A stretch of DNA of 64,000 nucleotides from Mucilaginibacter sp. OK098 (GCF_900142915.1 NZ_FRCM01000001.1:434001-498000); one strand, 5' to 3'. Shown: positions 42,031 through 52,792, counted from the stretch's first letter. The notes: generated by a model not told the origin, from the sequence alone. A program made the numbers and translations.

Positions 42031-43044
42031 ATGAAAAAGAAAATCTCAAGGTATATAACTGTCGTCTTCAAACTAGCGTCTCTGCTAATCTTATCAGGGT
42101 GGGTTCGTACGGCATCTGCACAAACAAATGCTGGTAAACAGGGCTATTCGGGTTATCTGTTCGTCTACTTTACTGGGAATGATCGTGCGGAGGAATCAAT
42201 CCATTTTGCCACCAGTACGGATGGGTATCGTTTTGCGGCGCTTAACAATAACAAAGCGATTTTTTCTTCCGTAGCAATCAGCGAAACCGGCGGTGTCAGG
42301 GACCCGCATATTCTGAGAGGCAACGATGGTAAGACATTTTATATGGTGGCCACCGACATGGTATCTGCAAACGGCTGGAACTCCAACCGTGGAATGGTAT
42401 TGTTAAAATCAGAGGATCTGATCCACTGGTCTTCCAAAGCGATCAATATTCAACAAAAATACCCGAACCAGGATAGCCTGCTCCGGGTGTGGGCGCCTCA
42501 GACAATTTTCGACCCTGTACAGCAGAAATACATGGTCTATTGGTCAATGAAATATGGCGCAGGCCCGGATCGAATCTATTATGCATATGCAAACGCGGCA
42601 TTTACTGATTTGACAACCGAACCTAAAGTATTGTTTTCTCTTCCAGACCAGAAGTCAAGTATCGACGCAGACATAATTTTCCATGATGGAATCTATCATC
42701 TTTTTTTTAAAACCGAAGGCAATGGCAATGGGATTAAACAGGCCGTTTCTGCGCAACTTACCGGCGTTTACAGTTTGGAAGACAGATATCTGCAGCAAAC
42801 CGATCTTCCGGTAGAGGGTTCAGGCGTATTCAGCCTGATCAACGGGAGCGGTTTTATTTTGATGTATGATATGTATACAAGCGGGCGTTACCAATTCACT
42901 TTCAGCAAGGAACTTGAACATTTCAAGGCGGTAGATCAGGATGTGAGTATGAACTTTAATCCCAGGCATGGAACCGTTATGCCCATTACCGAAAAAGAAT
43001 TACAGCGGCTACTGAAAAATTGGAAAAAGCTCAATGTCAATTAA
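42031..43044 (+). CDS. GH43-family glycosidase (arabinosidase or galactanase-like)
   Basis: 337 residues from ATG 42031 (MKKKISRYITVVFKLASLLI signal, cleavage near TASAQ). The five-bladed propeller catalytic residues are recognisable: Asp91 in GGVRDPHIL, the pKa-modulating Asp in SSIDADIIFHDG, and the general acid Glu in PVEGSGVF. Other conserved family stretches are FYMVATDMVSANGWNSNRGMVLLKS, VWAPQTIFDP and SGRYQFTFSKELEHF. Together with GH35 this suggests trimming of arabinose or galactose from a plant or algal galactan (inference). A larger upstream frame from 41926 overlaps GH35 and is rejected. Confidence 0.87.
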   Translation: MKKKISRYITVVFKLASLLILSGWVRTASAQTNAGKQGYSGYLFVYFTGNDRAEESIHFATSTDGYRFAALNNNKAIFSSVAISETGGVRDPHILRGNDGKTFYMVATDMVSANGWNSNRGMVLLKSEDLIHWSSKAINIQQKYPNQDSLLRVWAPQTIFDPVQQKYMVYWSMKYGAGPDRIYYAYANAAFTDLTTEPKVLFSLPDQKSSIDADIIFHDGIYHLFFKTEGNGNGIKQAVSAQLTGVYSLEDRYLQQTDLPVEGSGVFSLINGSGFILMYDMYTSGRYQFTFSKELEHFKAVDQDVSMNFNPRHGTVMPITEKELQRLLKNWKKLNVN

Positions 43045-43128
43045 GGCAAAGCGCCGCATTACATGTGACAGTCAAGGAAAAGTAACTTATAATGGGCCAT
43101 CTTGCCGGCAAAATCCATGAAATGATAC

Positions 43129-43345
43129 TTATGGAAAAGTAAAAAAATTATGGTCCTCCAATAATTCCATATGATTGGCGTTTTTGGCAAGCGTTTCCGT
43201 CGAAGTCTCGACGTAATAGCGGCTCCTTTTATAATTGATCGGGTAGTTCCCTTCCATAAGGAGGACAGGCGCTTATCGGTGAAATTGTATTCATCCGTAA
43301 ATGGATGATCGGTTCTGTAGAAGCGATATGATGATCACTGAAGTG
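43129..43345 (-). pseudogene. Decayed minus-strand gene fragment, family unknown
   Basis: Reading the minus strand, three short frames join by apparent frameshifts: a start like PHFSDHHIASTE, then HPFTDEYNFTDKRLSSL, then MEGNYPINYKRSRYYVETSTETLAKNANHM up to a stop. The amino-acid style is coherent across shifts, which suggests a gene that lost function. I cannot assign the family. The rest of the ~930-base gap after the GH43 gene (to 43976), including a 68-codon plus-strand frame at 43578, shows nothing I can support. Confidence 0.3.
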
Positions 43346-43861
43346 TGGGGCGATGAGTTTCTAACGATCTCGAAGTGCCAGGACTAAAGCCCGAAGGCAT
43401 ACCTTTGTATTTGTAATTTACTCAAAAAAACATCTGTTGGCTGTAATTTAACCGGTATAGCCTTAATAGTATTTTCCGTACTCATTACCAAAACAGCATT
43501 CTTTTTTACAAGCAGTACACAAGCCGGGCCGTGTACAGGAACCAAAATCAATCAACGATTGGCTAAACTTCACCACGATGTTAAAAAACAGATGGGTTGC
43601 CATCGTCTATGTCACCAGTGGGCATACGGTTAGCAAGGTAAATCAACCTTACCCTAACGCTGTTTATGCTAATGGCTTCAGAGTGAAATACAATCAATAT
43701 CGAACTACGGCAAATGATAAGGCGGGGTTTTTACGCATGCTTGATAGGATAGAATACGCTTTCATGATAGTAGTTGCCATATAAAGAAAATGATAAAGTT
43801 AAAACTGTTGATATTACTATAAATTACATCAACGTATTTTGACGTTATGCGCAAAATACAA

Positions 43862-43904
43862 AACCCTTAATAAACAACCTGAATTCGGTCATTTATTAAG
43901 GGTT
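43862..43904 (-). terminator. Terminator of the susC-susD pair
   Basis: AACCCTTAATAAA and TTTATTAAGGGTT form a perfect 13-bp stem with a 17-base loop. On the minus strand it is followed by TTTGTATTTT, fitting the end of the susD transcript 72 bases upstream. Confidence 0.75.
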
Positions 43905-43976
43905 AAGTCTTATTGCTGCAAAAAATAAACCCAGCTACAGCAAGAATAAATAAAACTGTGTATATCAGTTCTCAAA

Positions 43977-45530
43977 TCAGTATCCGGGGTTGTTAGGTAG
44001 CAATTTTTTGTTGATATCAATATCACCTTGAGGTACAGGCCATAACCATCCTTTAGCCGGATTGAAAACTCTTGTTTCCAATTTAACACGTGCAAATGTC
44101 CATGTTGATGGATTTGCAGGATTGGAAAGCAAGGATACGTTAAATCCATAAACGTCATGAACCAAAGATTCGTCTTTCCAACGTAACATGTCGGCGTAAC
44201 GGGTCCCTTCATTGTAAAACTCAACGCGACGTTCGTGCCGCACTATTGCGCGTAGTTGAGTTTGACTTAAACCGGTACCTTCTACATTTTCCACCTTAGG
44301 CATGTTAACACGTGCACGTACTTTATCTATTAGCGTGTATATTTCGGATGAAGTGCTGCCCGATTCAATCAAAGCTTCTGCCCGCATCAGGTAAACATCG
44401 GCTAAACGCATTAAAATGGTATTCAATGAGCAGTTGTTTACATCCGCAATTCCGATAGCCGCATATTTTCTGGGACGTGCTCCTGATAGAACTTGGTCCT
44501 TTGCAGGAATGTAAGTTGTAGTCCCCCACTGTGAACCTGGCAACACAACAGATGCTGCTAACCTGGGATCGCGGTTAACAAATGGATTTTGAGGATCGTA
44601 ACCAGATGCCGGATTTGATATCGGCAATCCGTTAGTCGCATAATAAGAATCAATGAGGTCAGCGTTTACGTTTGCTGTTCCCCAAACACTAAGTGACGTA
44701 GCTGATGAGGGCCATGGTTGGGGCTGTGTGGTTGGGATATATTGTATATCAAAAATCACCTCACTATTGTCCTCATGCGCTTCGGCAAAAGTACTGCCAT
44801 AATCTGCATATAAACTATACGCATTGAGGTTGATCACATCCTGTGCCGCCTGTGCAGCATCAGCCCATTGTTGATTGTATAGCAGAATCCTGGCTTTATA
44901 AGCCAGGGCTGCACCTTTTGTAGCACGGCCAATATCCGAACCGGAGTAAGATGCAGGTAGCGCGGCCGCTGCATCAGTTAAATCACTAACAACCTGAATT
45001 AACACCGTTGCTTTTGGTGTTCTTGACACATAGGCATCAGACAATGATAAAACTTTAGTAATAAGAGGGACATCGCCAAAGTAAGTGATCAGGTCGGCAT
45101 AAGCGTAACCACGCAGAAACTTGGCTTCACCAGACATTTGAGCCTTAACAGCGGCATCAATAGTAGCGTTCGCCACATCTTGAAGGAATTCGTTCGCCCT
45201 GGAAATAATGGTGTAATCTTGAGTCCATTTTGCATAAGGCGCCCAGCTTGTGCTTGTAGTTTGCCACTCGCCAACTTCTTTAGAACCTTGCCATGAATCC
45301 TGGCAGTAACCATTATCAGATTCAAATTCAAACTGGTAAAAGTGGCCGGGAGTAGCGTTTGGCGGCAATGCATTGTAAAGCCCGACGAGGGCCATTTTTA
45401 CCTGGGTTTCGTTTTTAAAAAACGTTGACGGAGATAACCGGTCTTTAGGGGTCTTGTTCAGAAGATCTTTATTACAACTTGCGAGGCCAATAACAAATAA
45501 TAGAATTAAGACTTTATTTATAGCTTTCAT
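43977..45530 (-). CDS. susD: SusD/RagB-family glycan-binding lipoprotein
   Basis: 517 residues from ATG 45530 (MKAINKVLILLFVIGLASC, lipidated on the Cys near residue 19); a start nine codons earlier lies next to the upstream stop and is less likely. The usual SusD features are seen: NKTPKDRLSPSTFFKNETQVK, helical TPR-like middle, CSLNTILMRLADVYLMRAEALIESG, VRHERRVEFYNEGTRYADMLRW and a C-terminal WPVPQGDIDINKKLLPNNPGY. It sits on the outer surface and delivers sugars to the SusC channel encoded just upstream, 13 bases away. Confidence 0.93.
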   Translation of the reverse strand: MKAINKVLILLFVIGLASCNKDLLNKTPKDRLSPSTFFKNETQVKMALVGLYNALPPNATPGHFYQFEFESDNGYCQDSWQGSKEVGEWQTTSTSWAPYAKWTQDYTIISRANEFLQDVANATIDAAVKAQMSGEAKFLRGYAYADLITYFGDVPLITKVLSLSDAYVSRTPKATVLIQVVSDLTDAAAALPASYSGSDIGRATKGAALAYKARILLYNQQWADAAQAAQDVINLNAYSLYADYGSTFAEAHEDNSEVIFDIQYIPTTQPQPWPSSATSLSVWGTANVNADLIDSYYATNGLPISNPASGYDPQNPFVNRDPRLAASVVLPGSQWGTTTYIPAKDQVLSGARPRKYAAIGIADVNNCSLNTILMRLADVYLMRAEALIESGSTSSEIYTLIDKVRARVNMPKVENVEGTGLSQTQLRAIVRHERRVEFYNEGTRYADMLRWKDESLVHDVYGFNVSLLSNPANPSTWTFARVKLETRVFNPAKGWLWPVPQGDIDINKKLLPNNPGY

Positions 45531-45543
45531 AATTTTTTGTCTT

Positions 45544-48500
45544 TTAGAAATTAACATTTAAACCTGCGGTCATGACGCGAACCTGCGGAAAAGCTTCTGC
45601 CCTGGTCTGGTCAGTCGTTTGTTCCGGATCAAATCCTTTAAACTTAGTAAAGGTGAATGCGTTTTGAACATTTACATATAGCCTAAGCGAGCTTAAACCA
45701 ATTCTTTTGATTACCGTTGGACTTAGGGTATATCCCAACTCGATATTTTTCACACGTAAGTAAGACGCATCTTCTACATAGAAAGAAGAATGAATATTGT
45801 TTCTATTACCGTCTAACGTTAAGCGTGGCATAGTGTTAGAAGGATTCGTGGGTGTCCATCGGTTCAACCACCAACTGCCTGTGTTGGCGAAACCGCTAAA
45901 AGGGGTTGCAATTTCATAATATGTATAACCTTGTATACCCTTTACGCCCTGCAAAAAAGCTCCCAGATCGAAGCCTTTCCACGCAATGTTAAAATTGAAT
46001 GCATAAGTTATGTCAGGAAACTGCTTTCCAATAATTTTACGGTCATGATTCATATCTACTATACCATCACCATTCAAATCAGCATATTTAATGTCTCCGG
46101 GTTGAGCGTTATAATCACTTTCTTTAACTACGCCTGGCTTAAGGGTAAATACTCTGTTTGCATAAGGTGTTGCCGGATCACTGTTGTTTTGCCATGTAAA
46201 ATCTGAAATTTGGTAAATACCGGTCATTTGATAACCGTAGAAAGAATTTATAGCCGAGCCTACTACAATTGCTTTTGGCGAGTTAAATTGCTGAGGAACA
46301 TTCATTGCAGTGATTTTATTCACTATATGTGAGAGGTTTAAAGAAGTTCTGAGCTTAATTCCGTTATCAAAAGTCTTTTTATAAGAAACACCTATTTCAA
46401 AACCTTTATTTTCTACCTCACCTGCGTTAGCTAAGGGTGCAGATTCTGCAATAGTTAAAGGAATTGGTTGGGTGAGCAGCAGATTTTTTGTTTTTTTATC
46501 AAAATAATCGGCAGTAATTTCAATGTTATTATGCAATGAAACATCTATACCGAAGTCTAATTGCTGTGCGGTCTCCCAGGTTAAGTTTTTGTTCGTCATT
46601 GCAGTTATTGCAGCTCCGGAATTTAGATTGCCACCGAATGAATAATTTTGGCCTGAACTCAGAATATCGCTTCCGTTGTAATAGTTATTCACATTCTGAT
46701 TCCCCAACTGCCCCCAGGATGCCCGTAATTTGGCAAAATCTAACCACTTTACGTCCTTCATAAAGTTTTCCTTAGAAATTACCCAGCCCCCAGAGAACGA
46801 TGGGAATGTTCCCCATTGTTTTCCCTGGGCGAACCTTGAAGAACCATCTCTCCTTACATTGGCCTCAAATAAGTATTTCCCATCAAAAGAATAGTTAAAA
46901 CGGCCAAAAAAAGAGCGGAGACCAAGGTCATAACTTCCCGCATTATTAGTTTGTGTAGCTGCGTCACCCAGGCTTAAAACGCGTTGCGTATTATTTACAA
47001 AACTAGCACGGTAACCGCTTTGCCAGTCCCAGCTAAATTCTTCTTCACTATAGCCTCCCAACAAGTTAATTGAATGGCGGCCAAGGGTTTTGTTGTATTT
47101 AAGGAGTCCCGTTAGCAATGAATGCAGGTCAATTTCATTCGTAACGTTGAGATTAGATGATAATTGAGTTGTGGTTCCGTTTTGATTTTGTAAGGTCACA
47201 TTGGCATGAAAAGCATTACCATTAGTATAAACTGCGCCATATCCATAAGTTACCTGGGCACTCAAATCATTCGATAACTTATATTCAGCTTCTGCCTGAC
47301 CATTAAAGTTCCAGCCTTTGGTAATGTTGGTACTTCCTTCCTTGATTTCACCATAAAAATTCCGCTCACCATTCACAGATACCCAATTGCCATTTGCATC
47401 CTTAAGGGGGTGTATTGGGGCCAGTGTTGAGTACCATTCAGCGCTCCAGAGATCAGTTGGTTCGGTTTTAAGACCATAATTGCCTGATATATTTCCGGAG
47501 ACACGTAGTCGTTTATCTTTAAGATGATAAGTGTCTAAATTTAATCGGAAATCGGTTTTTTTATAGTTTGTTCCAACAAGAATACCATCCTGATTAAGAT
47601 GCCCCAACATAAAGGCATAATTAGCGTTGTCGTTTCCGCCAGTTACACTAAAGCGATGATTTTGTATGTTGGCGTTATTGTAGTAAACTTTAAAATAGTT
47701 GATATCCGGAAACATTGGGTCGTTATGGGCGGCATATTTGGCAATAGTTGCGTCTGAAAAAGGGGCCGCCTGGCCAGAATTTACAGCCGCTTCATTGTAA
47801 AGTGCAGTATATTGAATGGAGTTCAGAACACCAGGCAGCCTTGTTGGGCTTTGAACGCCGGCGTACACACTATAATTGACGCGGGTTTTTCCGGCAGATC
47901 CCCGCTTAGTGGTTATCAGAATTACACCATTGGCGGCGCGGCTACCATAAATGGCCGAGGAAGCGGCATCCTTTAGCACCGAAATAGATTGCAAGTCGTT
48001 GGGATTTACATCGCCAATGTTACCGGGGAAACCGTCAACTAACACTAAGGGGGAGTTGTCGCCAAAGGTCCCAACACCCCTGATATCTATAACTGTTTTA
48101 TCATCACCAGGTTTTCCTGAACTTTGAAGCGCGTATACACCGGATACGGTACCCTGTAACGCCTGGCTTGAATTTGTTAACGGCCGGCTTTCCAGGTCTT
48201 GAGTGTTTACTGTGCCCACGGAACCGGTTAAATTTGCTTTTTTCTGGGTTCCATAACCCACCACCACTATTTCATTCAATGTTTGCATGGAGGGCTTTAG
48301 TTTGATTTCGAAATTGTTTTGGCCTTTTACCGCAACTTCCAGCTTATCAAATGAGATATAGGAAAAGACAAGAACTGCGTTATCAGGCAAGTTGGAAAGT
48401 TGAAAATTACCTTTACTGTCGGTAATTGTTGCAATTGGTGTACCTTTCACCGCAACAGATACGCCAATCAGCGGCTGCCCGTTTGAAGCATCAACAACGT

Positions 48501-48687
48501 TACCTTTTACAGTAATGGCGGTTTTCTTTAAAACCGACAAAGAATTTGCCGCTGCTTGTGAATGGTTTGTTGCCGCAGGAGTTGAGGCAGAAACTGCAAA
48601 TGGCAGTAATATTAAGGCCAGCGGTTTGAATATTGCCCTAAACCGGCCGGAAGACAAATTACTTGAAATGAGTATTTTTTGTTCCAT
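45544..48687 (-). CDS. susC: SusC/RagA TonB-dependent outer-membrane transporter
   Basis: 1047 residues. After the signal region comes a carboxypeptidase-regulatory-like domain (VKGNVVDASNGQPLIGVSVAVKG), then NEIVVVGYGTQKKANLTGSV, the typical TonB-box/plug start. The plug continues with VIDIRGVGTFGDNSPLVLVDGFPG and DAASSAIYGSRAANGVILITTKRG. A ~700-residue beta barrel ends in ...VRVMTAGLNVNF with terminal Phe. It imports oligosaccharides with SusD. It has its own promoter region opposite to the HTCS/GH35 unit. Confidence 0.95.
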   Translation of the reverse strand: MEQKILISSNLSSGRFRAIFKPLALILLPFAVSASTPAATNHSQAAANSLSVLKKTAITVKGNVVDASNGQPLIGVSVAVKGTPIATITDSKGNFQLSNLPDNAVLVFSYISFDKLEVAVKGQNNFEIKLKPSMQTLNEIVVVGYGTQKKANLTGSVGTVNTQDLESRPLTNSSQALQGTVSGVYALQSSGKPGDDKTVIDIRGVGTFGDNSPLVLVDGFPGNIGDVNPNDLQSISVLKDAASSAIYGSRAANGVILITTKRGSAGKTRVNYSVYAGVQSPTRLPGVLNSIQYTALYNEAAVNSGQAAPFSDATIAKYAAHNDPMFPDINYFKVYYNNANIQNHRFSVTGGNDNANYAFMLGHLNQDGILVGTNYKKTDFRLNLDTYHLKDKRLRVSGNISGNYGLKTEPTDLWSAEWYSTLAPIHPLKDANGNWVSVNGERNFYGEIKEGSTNITKGWNFNGQAEAEYKLSNDLSAQVTYGYGAVYTNGNAFHANVTLQNQNGTTTQLSSNLNVTNEIDLHSLLTGLLKYNKTLGRHSINLLGGYSEEEFSWDWQSGYRASFVNNTQRVLSLGDAATQTNNAGSYDLGLRSFFGRFNYSFDGKYLFEANVRRDGSSRFAQGKQWGTFPSFSGGWVISKENFMKDVKWLDFAKLRASWGQLGNQNVNNYYNGSDILSSGQNYSFGGNLNSGAAITAMTNKNLTWETAQQLDFGIDVSLHNNIEITADYFDKKTKNLLLTQPIPLTIAESAPLANAGEVENKGFEIGVSYKKTFDNGIKLRTSLNLSHIVNKITAMNVPQQFNSPKAIVVGSAINSFYGYQMTGIYQISDFTWQNNSDPATPYANRVFTLKPGVVKESDYNAQPGDIKYADLNGDGIVDMNHDRKIIGKQFPDITYAFNFNIAWKGFDLGAFLQGVKGIQGYTYYEIATPFSGFANTGSWWLNRWTPTNPSNTMPRLTLDGNRNNIHSSFYVEDASYLRVKNIELGYTLSPTVIKRIGLSSLRLYVNVQNAFTFTKFKGFDPEQTTDQTRAEAFPQVRVMTAGLNVNF

Positions 48688-49987
48688 AATTGGGTTTCAA
48701 TAATTAAATAGGTTAATAATTAGGATTTCTGTGCAGTTGCCTTTATTGACGGGACGCTTGATTTGCGATCATGCTATAGCTATTTAGCGTTGAGATACTG
48801 AGGGTTTTTTAGCGGGATCAACGATGTTGACTAAGTGATGATTCTTGAAATCTATAAGCGCACCCATTTCCATTTATCTCGTAGATTAGTTATAAGAACT
48901 AAAAACGCTGCGATTAATAAAACTCAGGCGTACTGGTACCGCATTAAGGTATCGCGTAATTGTTTCTATAACGCGGATGCACTTTTGGGGGATTTTCTAA
49001 TGGCGGTTTCTCTTTTCCAAGAGCATGCGCTACGAATGAACTTCTTCTCATGATGTTTATTTAATATAACTGGTTGATAGGTTAGCAGACCGATTGAGCT
49101 AACTATAAGGCTAATGTCATCGAAAAAAAAAGAAACGAAAAGGGGCTGGTTTGCAAAATAGAAGGGGTAATACAGCATTTTTCAACCAGAAATAGCTGAA
49201 TATTACAATGTAATACTAAATCAATCGAATTTTATGCCAACAAGCATAGCCCGATGCATCAATATTGTGGATAAGGACAGCTTCGACAGGCGATAGATTA
49301 TTTAGTGTTAATTAAACAATTATATATCATTTATTGTCTATCGACTCCTCTTTAAACAAAAAATAGATACAGGTAAACGACCGTAATTTACATCCCGAAT
49401 CAAGAGAATTGTTCAGTCAGGATCAATAATTTAAATACTAACAATTAAAATATGTAAATTATTGATTTACAATAAGTAAATTGAATTATATTAAAAAAAA
49501 AGGTTTAATTTTCCTGAGTAATTTTCTTTTTATTGCAGGTTCAACAGGTCACTATTGGTCTTCTGTATTTCACTTAAAATTGATGCCTCAGTAAATTTTT
49601 TACATGGAATTTAACCATAACCAATTTATTTATTGGTTATTAGTGTATAATTTACAATTTATTTATAGCAAAGCTTTATTTGTTTTAACCGCTGATTGGA
49701 GCTGTAACTTCCATAAGGTCATAAACATTTATTACTGGCGATTGAATACAGAGCCCAAGCCGTTTTTTACATGCTAATAGCCCCAAAAAAAGTAAAACAT
49801 TATAATTGACAGGCATAACCTAATATGGACAACCATAACGTTAGTTATTCTTCAGATTCTGATGCCAATCAATATATTTTCCCAAATCAATGCACCTACT
49901 GAAGCATGATGAACATTAAGAAACAGCATTTTTCTTTTACCATTGCTTTCAGTCATTTTTTCCAAATGTAATTTTTATTAGAAATTA
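48688..49987. other. Long AT-rich intergenic region between the two Sus loci
   Basis: 1300 bases. The part next to susC is its leader. A 71-codon plus-strand frame at 48838-49053 (MILEIYKRTHFHLSRRLV...) has a coherent-looking sequence but no family match and no good ribosome site, so it is not called. The second half, 49.1-49.98 kb, is very AT-rich with no gene or strong hairpin. It may hold sites for the two hybrid regulators. Confidence 0.4.
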
Positions 49988-52792
49988 TCAACTTTGATTA
50001 ATATTATTCTTTTTGAAGTCACTTGGCGTACACCCATATTTTCCTTTAAATACAGTTGAGAAATACGTGGGGGATGAAAATCCGGTTTGATAAGTTACTT
50101 CGGCTATTGACAGGTCTTCATTTAATAACAGGTATTTGGCTTTTTGCAACCGTCTGCTCAAAATATAGTCGGTTATACTACAACCGAGTAAAGCTTTAAC
50201 TTTTCGGTAAAGCTGGATCCTTGAAATGCCTATGTTTTTGCAAATGTCATCCACAGTAAACTTTTCGTTTGATAAATTGGCCTCAACAATTCCTGAAAAT
50301 TCATTCAGGAATTTTTTATCAAGCTTTTTGGATACCGGCACTTTGTTGCCACCTGGATATTCGCTCGAATAATGTTCTTTTAGCAGTTGCCGGTTATTCA
50401 GAAGGTTTCGAACATTTTCAAGCAGGTAGTCAAAGTTAAATGGTTTTACAATATAAACATCCGCTTTGTTGCGGATTCCTTCAATTTGCTGCTCAAGGCT
50501 CCCTTTAGCAGTTAATAAAATAATGGGAATATGTGATGTTCTGATGTCTGTTTTAAGCTTATTCGTTATTTCTTTCCCGGAGAGTTCGGGTAAAACCACA
50601 TCCGAAATAATAATGTCCGGTATTTTTTCAAATGCCAGGTTAAAGCCATCGTTGCCGTTTGTTGTTGCAAAAACCTCATAGTCCGTTTCAAATTTCGATG
50701 TTAAATAGGCTAATAGGTCAGTATTGTCTTCAATAATTAAGATGGATTGTTCTTTAATCACCCCGCCAGCAGGTTTGTTTAGTTGTATTGGCAGATCTTC
50801 AAGGGTTATGTTGTAAATTTTTTCCTGTTCATAAATATTTTCGATCTGACCTTTATGAGTGTACTTTTCATCTTCAAGCAGGTGGCTATCGCCCGTACGT
50901 AAATTAATGGTAAAGGTAGTTCCCTGTCCTTTTTTGCTTTTAACTTTAAGGGAGCCTTTATGCAGGTTCATAAACTCTTTGGAAAGAGATAACCCAAGCC
51001 CCGATCCTTTAAAAGAATATGAATCAGCCTGGTAAAACATGTCAAATGCATGCAATACCGATTCTTCAGTCATGCCAATGCCGTTATCTTCTACCTCTAT
51101 GATTATTTCATCAGCCTCCTGTGGTTTTTTTATTGATATTTTAATTAATCCATTGTTTTTTGTGAATTTAAAAGCGTTTGAAAGCAGGTTGAAAATTACT
51201 TTATCAAGCATGTTTACATCAAACCAAATCATAATTGAATTGGTAAATGAAGTAAACTGTAGATTGATATTATTCTTAACAGCCATATCATTAAAGGAGC
51301 TTACAATCTCTTTAACAAACGGAACAAGATTGTTTTCAGTAGCCCTGATCTTCAGCTTATCATATTCTATTTTCCGGTATTCTATCAGTTGGTTAACATA
51401 ACGCAACAGTCTGATCACATTTTTATGGATCAGCTTAAGATTTTTACTTTGAACGGAATCAGTTTTTATTTGTGCAATTAAATCTTCAAGGGGCAATAGT
51501 ATTAATGTTAAGGGCGTCCTGAACTCATGCGAAATATTTGTAAAGAAATTTAACTTGGCTTCTGTAGCTACTTCAGCTTTTGCCGACATTTCTATTAACT
51601 GGTTACGCTGGCTCAAAATTTCGTAGTTTTTGGCTTCCAGTTTCTTATTGGTTTTTCGGTTTTCGTTCAGCAGGAAAAATGCCAGGCCGCCAAATACAAT
51701 AGCAACCACCATGGTTATTACAATTATATTCAAAATAACTCTTTGGCTGTTGTATACTTTTTGCTGCTCTGCCAGCAAACTTTGTTGCCTTTCAATATCA
51801 TTTTGCTGGCTGCTGATCCTATTCCATTGAATTTGCATTAATTGCACGTTTGATGAATCAATAACCAGTGTAGGCTGAATGCTTTCTTTGTTAAATGATG
51901 TCTTATTTAAAATTGAAAAAGCAGTTCTGATAGCCTCTTTACCGCCTGTAGGGTAAAGCATGCTTGCATTTAATTGTTTACCGGCTATCAGCTGCAAACC
52001 ACCACCTGTTCCCGGTGAAGCATCAACGCCAATAAATTTCATATTTCTATCCAGGTTTAAGCTTTTAAAAACCTCTTTGGCGCCCAGGGCCATCATATCA
52101 TTATGGGCAAAAACGATGTCTATATTTTTTAGCTCAGCGCTAATTTGCAGCAGTTTCTTTTTAGTGGTGTCTTTTAACCAGTTACAATATAATTGTTTGT
52201 CAAGGTGTAAATTAGGGTATTTCTTTAGTGCATCGCTAAACCCTTTTTGTCTTTCAATGGTTGGAGACGATCCCGGTAAGCCCAGGATTTCCATTACTGA
52301 AGCATTCGTTTTTACCGTCCTGCCTAAATAATCACCCGCGAGTTTCCCTATTTCGTAATTATTTGACCCAACATAGGCAGTATAAAAGTTTGATGAAGTT
52401 TTACGGTCAATAACAATTACCGGGATTCCCTTACTAAAAGCCTCCTCCACAATTGGTGTAAGCGGCCTGGCTTCGTTGGGAGATATGATTAAAAGATCAA
52501 TATCATCGTCAAGCAGTTGTTTAACCTGCCTGATCTGTACAGCGCTGTTATTATCCGCATCCTTATAAACAAATTCAATACCCGGGTGTAATGAAAGTTC
52601 AATCCTCATTTCTTCGAGCATGGTTCTGCGCCACAGATCTGCCCCAACGCATTGTGAAAAACCAATCTTAAAATGGGGGTGGTTATTTTGCTTGTTACAT
52701 GAAGAGAAAAGTGCAAAGCAAAAGATCGCCATGAAAATCCTTTTCCAATGAAAAGAAAAAAACAGGTTTATATACCTGTAATAATTTAACAT
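49988..52792 (-). CDS. HTCS with periplasmic-binding-protein sensor (BT1754-like), fructan-locus regulator
   Basis: 934 residues. The N-terminal hydrophobic segment (RIFMAIFCFALFSSC) is followed by a type-1 periplasmic sugar-binding domain: FKIGFSQCVGADLWRRTMLEEM, LLIISPNEARPLTPIVEEAF, VIVIDRKTSSNFYTAYVGSNN and VFAHNDMMALGAKEV. A transmembrane helix follows (LNIIVITMVVAIVFGGLAFFL), then HisKA (FFTNISHEFRTPLTLI), HATPase, receiver (ILIIEDNTDLLAYL, phospho-Asp in IIISDVVLPE) and AraC HTH. In Bacteroides thetaiotaomicron BT1754 has this architecture and binds fructose (known). The linked transporter, fructokinase and GH32 genes make fructose the likely ligand here. Confidence 0.92.
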   Translation of the reverse strand: MLNYYRYINLFFSFHWKRIFMAIFCFALFSSCNKQNNHPHFKIGFSQCVGADLWRRTMLEEMRIELSLHPGIEFVYKDADNNSAVQIRQVKQLLDDDIDLLIISPNEARPLTPIVEEAFSKGIPVIVIDRKTSSNFYTAYVGSNNYEIGKLAGDYLGRTVKTNASVMEILGLPGSSPTIERQKGFSDALKKYPNLHLDKQLYCNWLKDTTKKKLLQISAELKNIDIVFAHNDMMALGAKEVFKSLNLDRNMKFIGVDASPGTGGGLQLIAGKQLNASMLYPTGGKEAIRTAFSILNKTSFNKESIQPTLVIDSSNVQLMQIQWNRISSQQNDIERQQSLLAEQQKVYNSQRVILNIIVITMVVAIVFGGLAFFLLNENRKTNKKLEAKNYEILSQRNQLIEMSAKAEVATEAKLNFFTNISHEFRTPLTLILLPLEDLIAQIKTDSVQSKNLKLIHKNVIRLLRYVNQLIEYRKIEYDKLKIRATENNLVPFVKEIVSSFNDMAVKNNINLQFTSFTNSIMIWFDVNMLDKVIFNLLSNAFKFTKNNGLIKISIKKPQEADEIIIEVEDNGIGMTEESVLHAFDMFYQADSYSFKGSGLGLSLSKEFMNLHKGSLKVKSKKGQGTTFTINLRTGDSHLLEDEKYTHKGQIENIYEQEKIYNITLEDLPIQLNKPAGGVIKEQSILIIEDNTDLLAYLTSKFETDYEVFATTNGNDGFNLAFEKIPDIIISDVVLPELSGKEITNKLKTDIRTSHIPIILLTAKGSLEQQIEGIRNKADVYIVKPFNFDYLLENVRNLLNNRQLLKEHYSSEYPGGNKVPVSKKLDKKFLNEFSGIVEANLSNEKFTVDDICKNIGISRIQLYRKVKALLGCSITDYILSRRLQKAKYLLLNEDLSIAEVTYQTGFSSPTYFSTVFKGKYGCTPSDFKKNNINQS

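Noticed and set aside
43578..43784. 68-codon plus-strand frame between GH43 and susD
   Set aside because: No motif and no start signal; lies in a gap with decayed sequence.
48838..49053. 71-codon plus-strand frame in the gap after susC
   Set aside because: Sequence looks somewhat protein-like, but there is no recognisable motif, start signal or neighbour that supports it.
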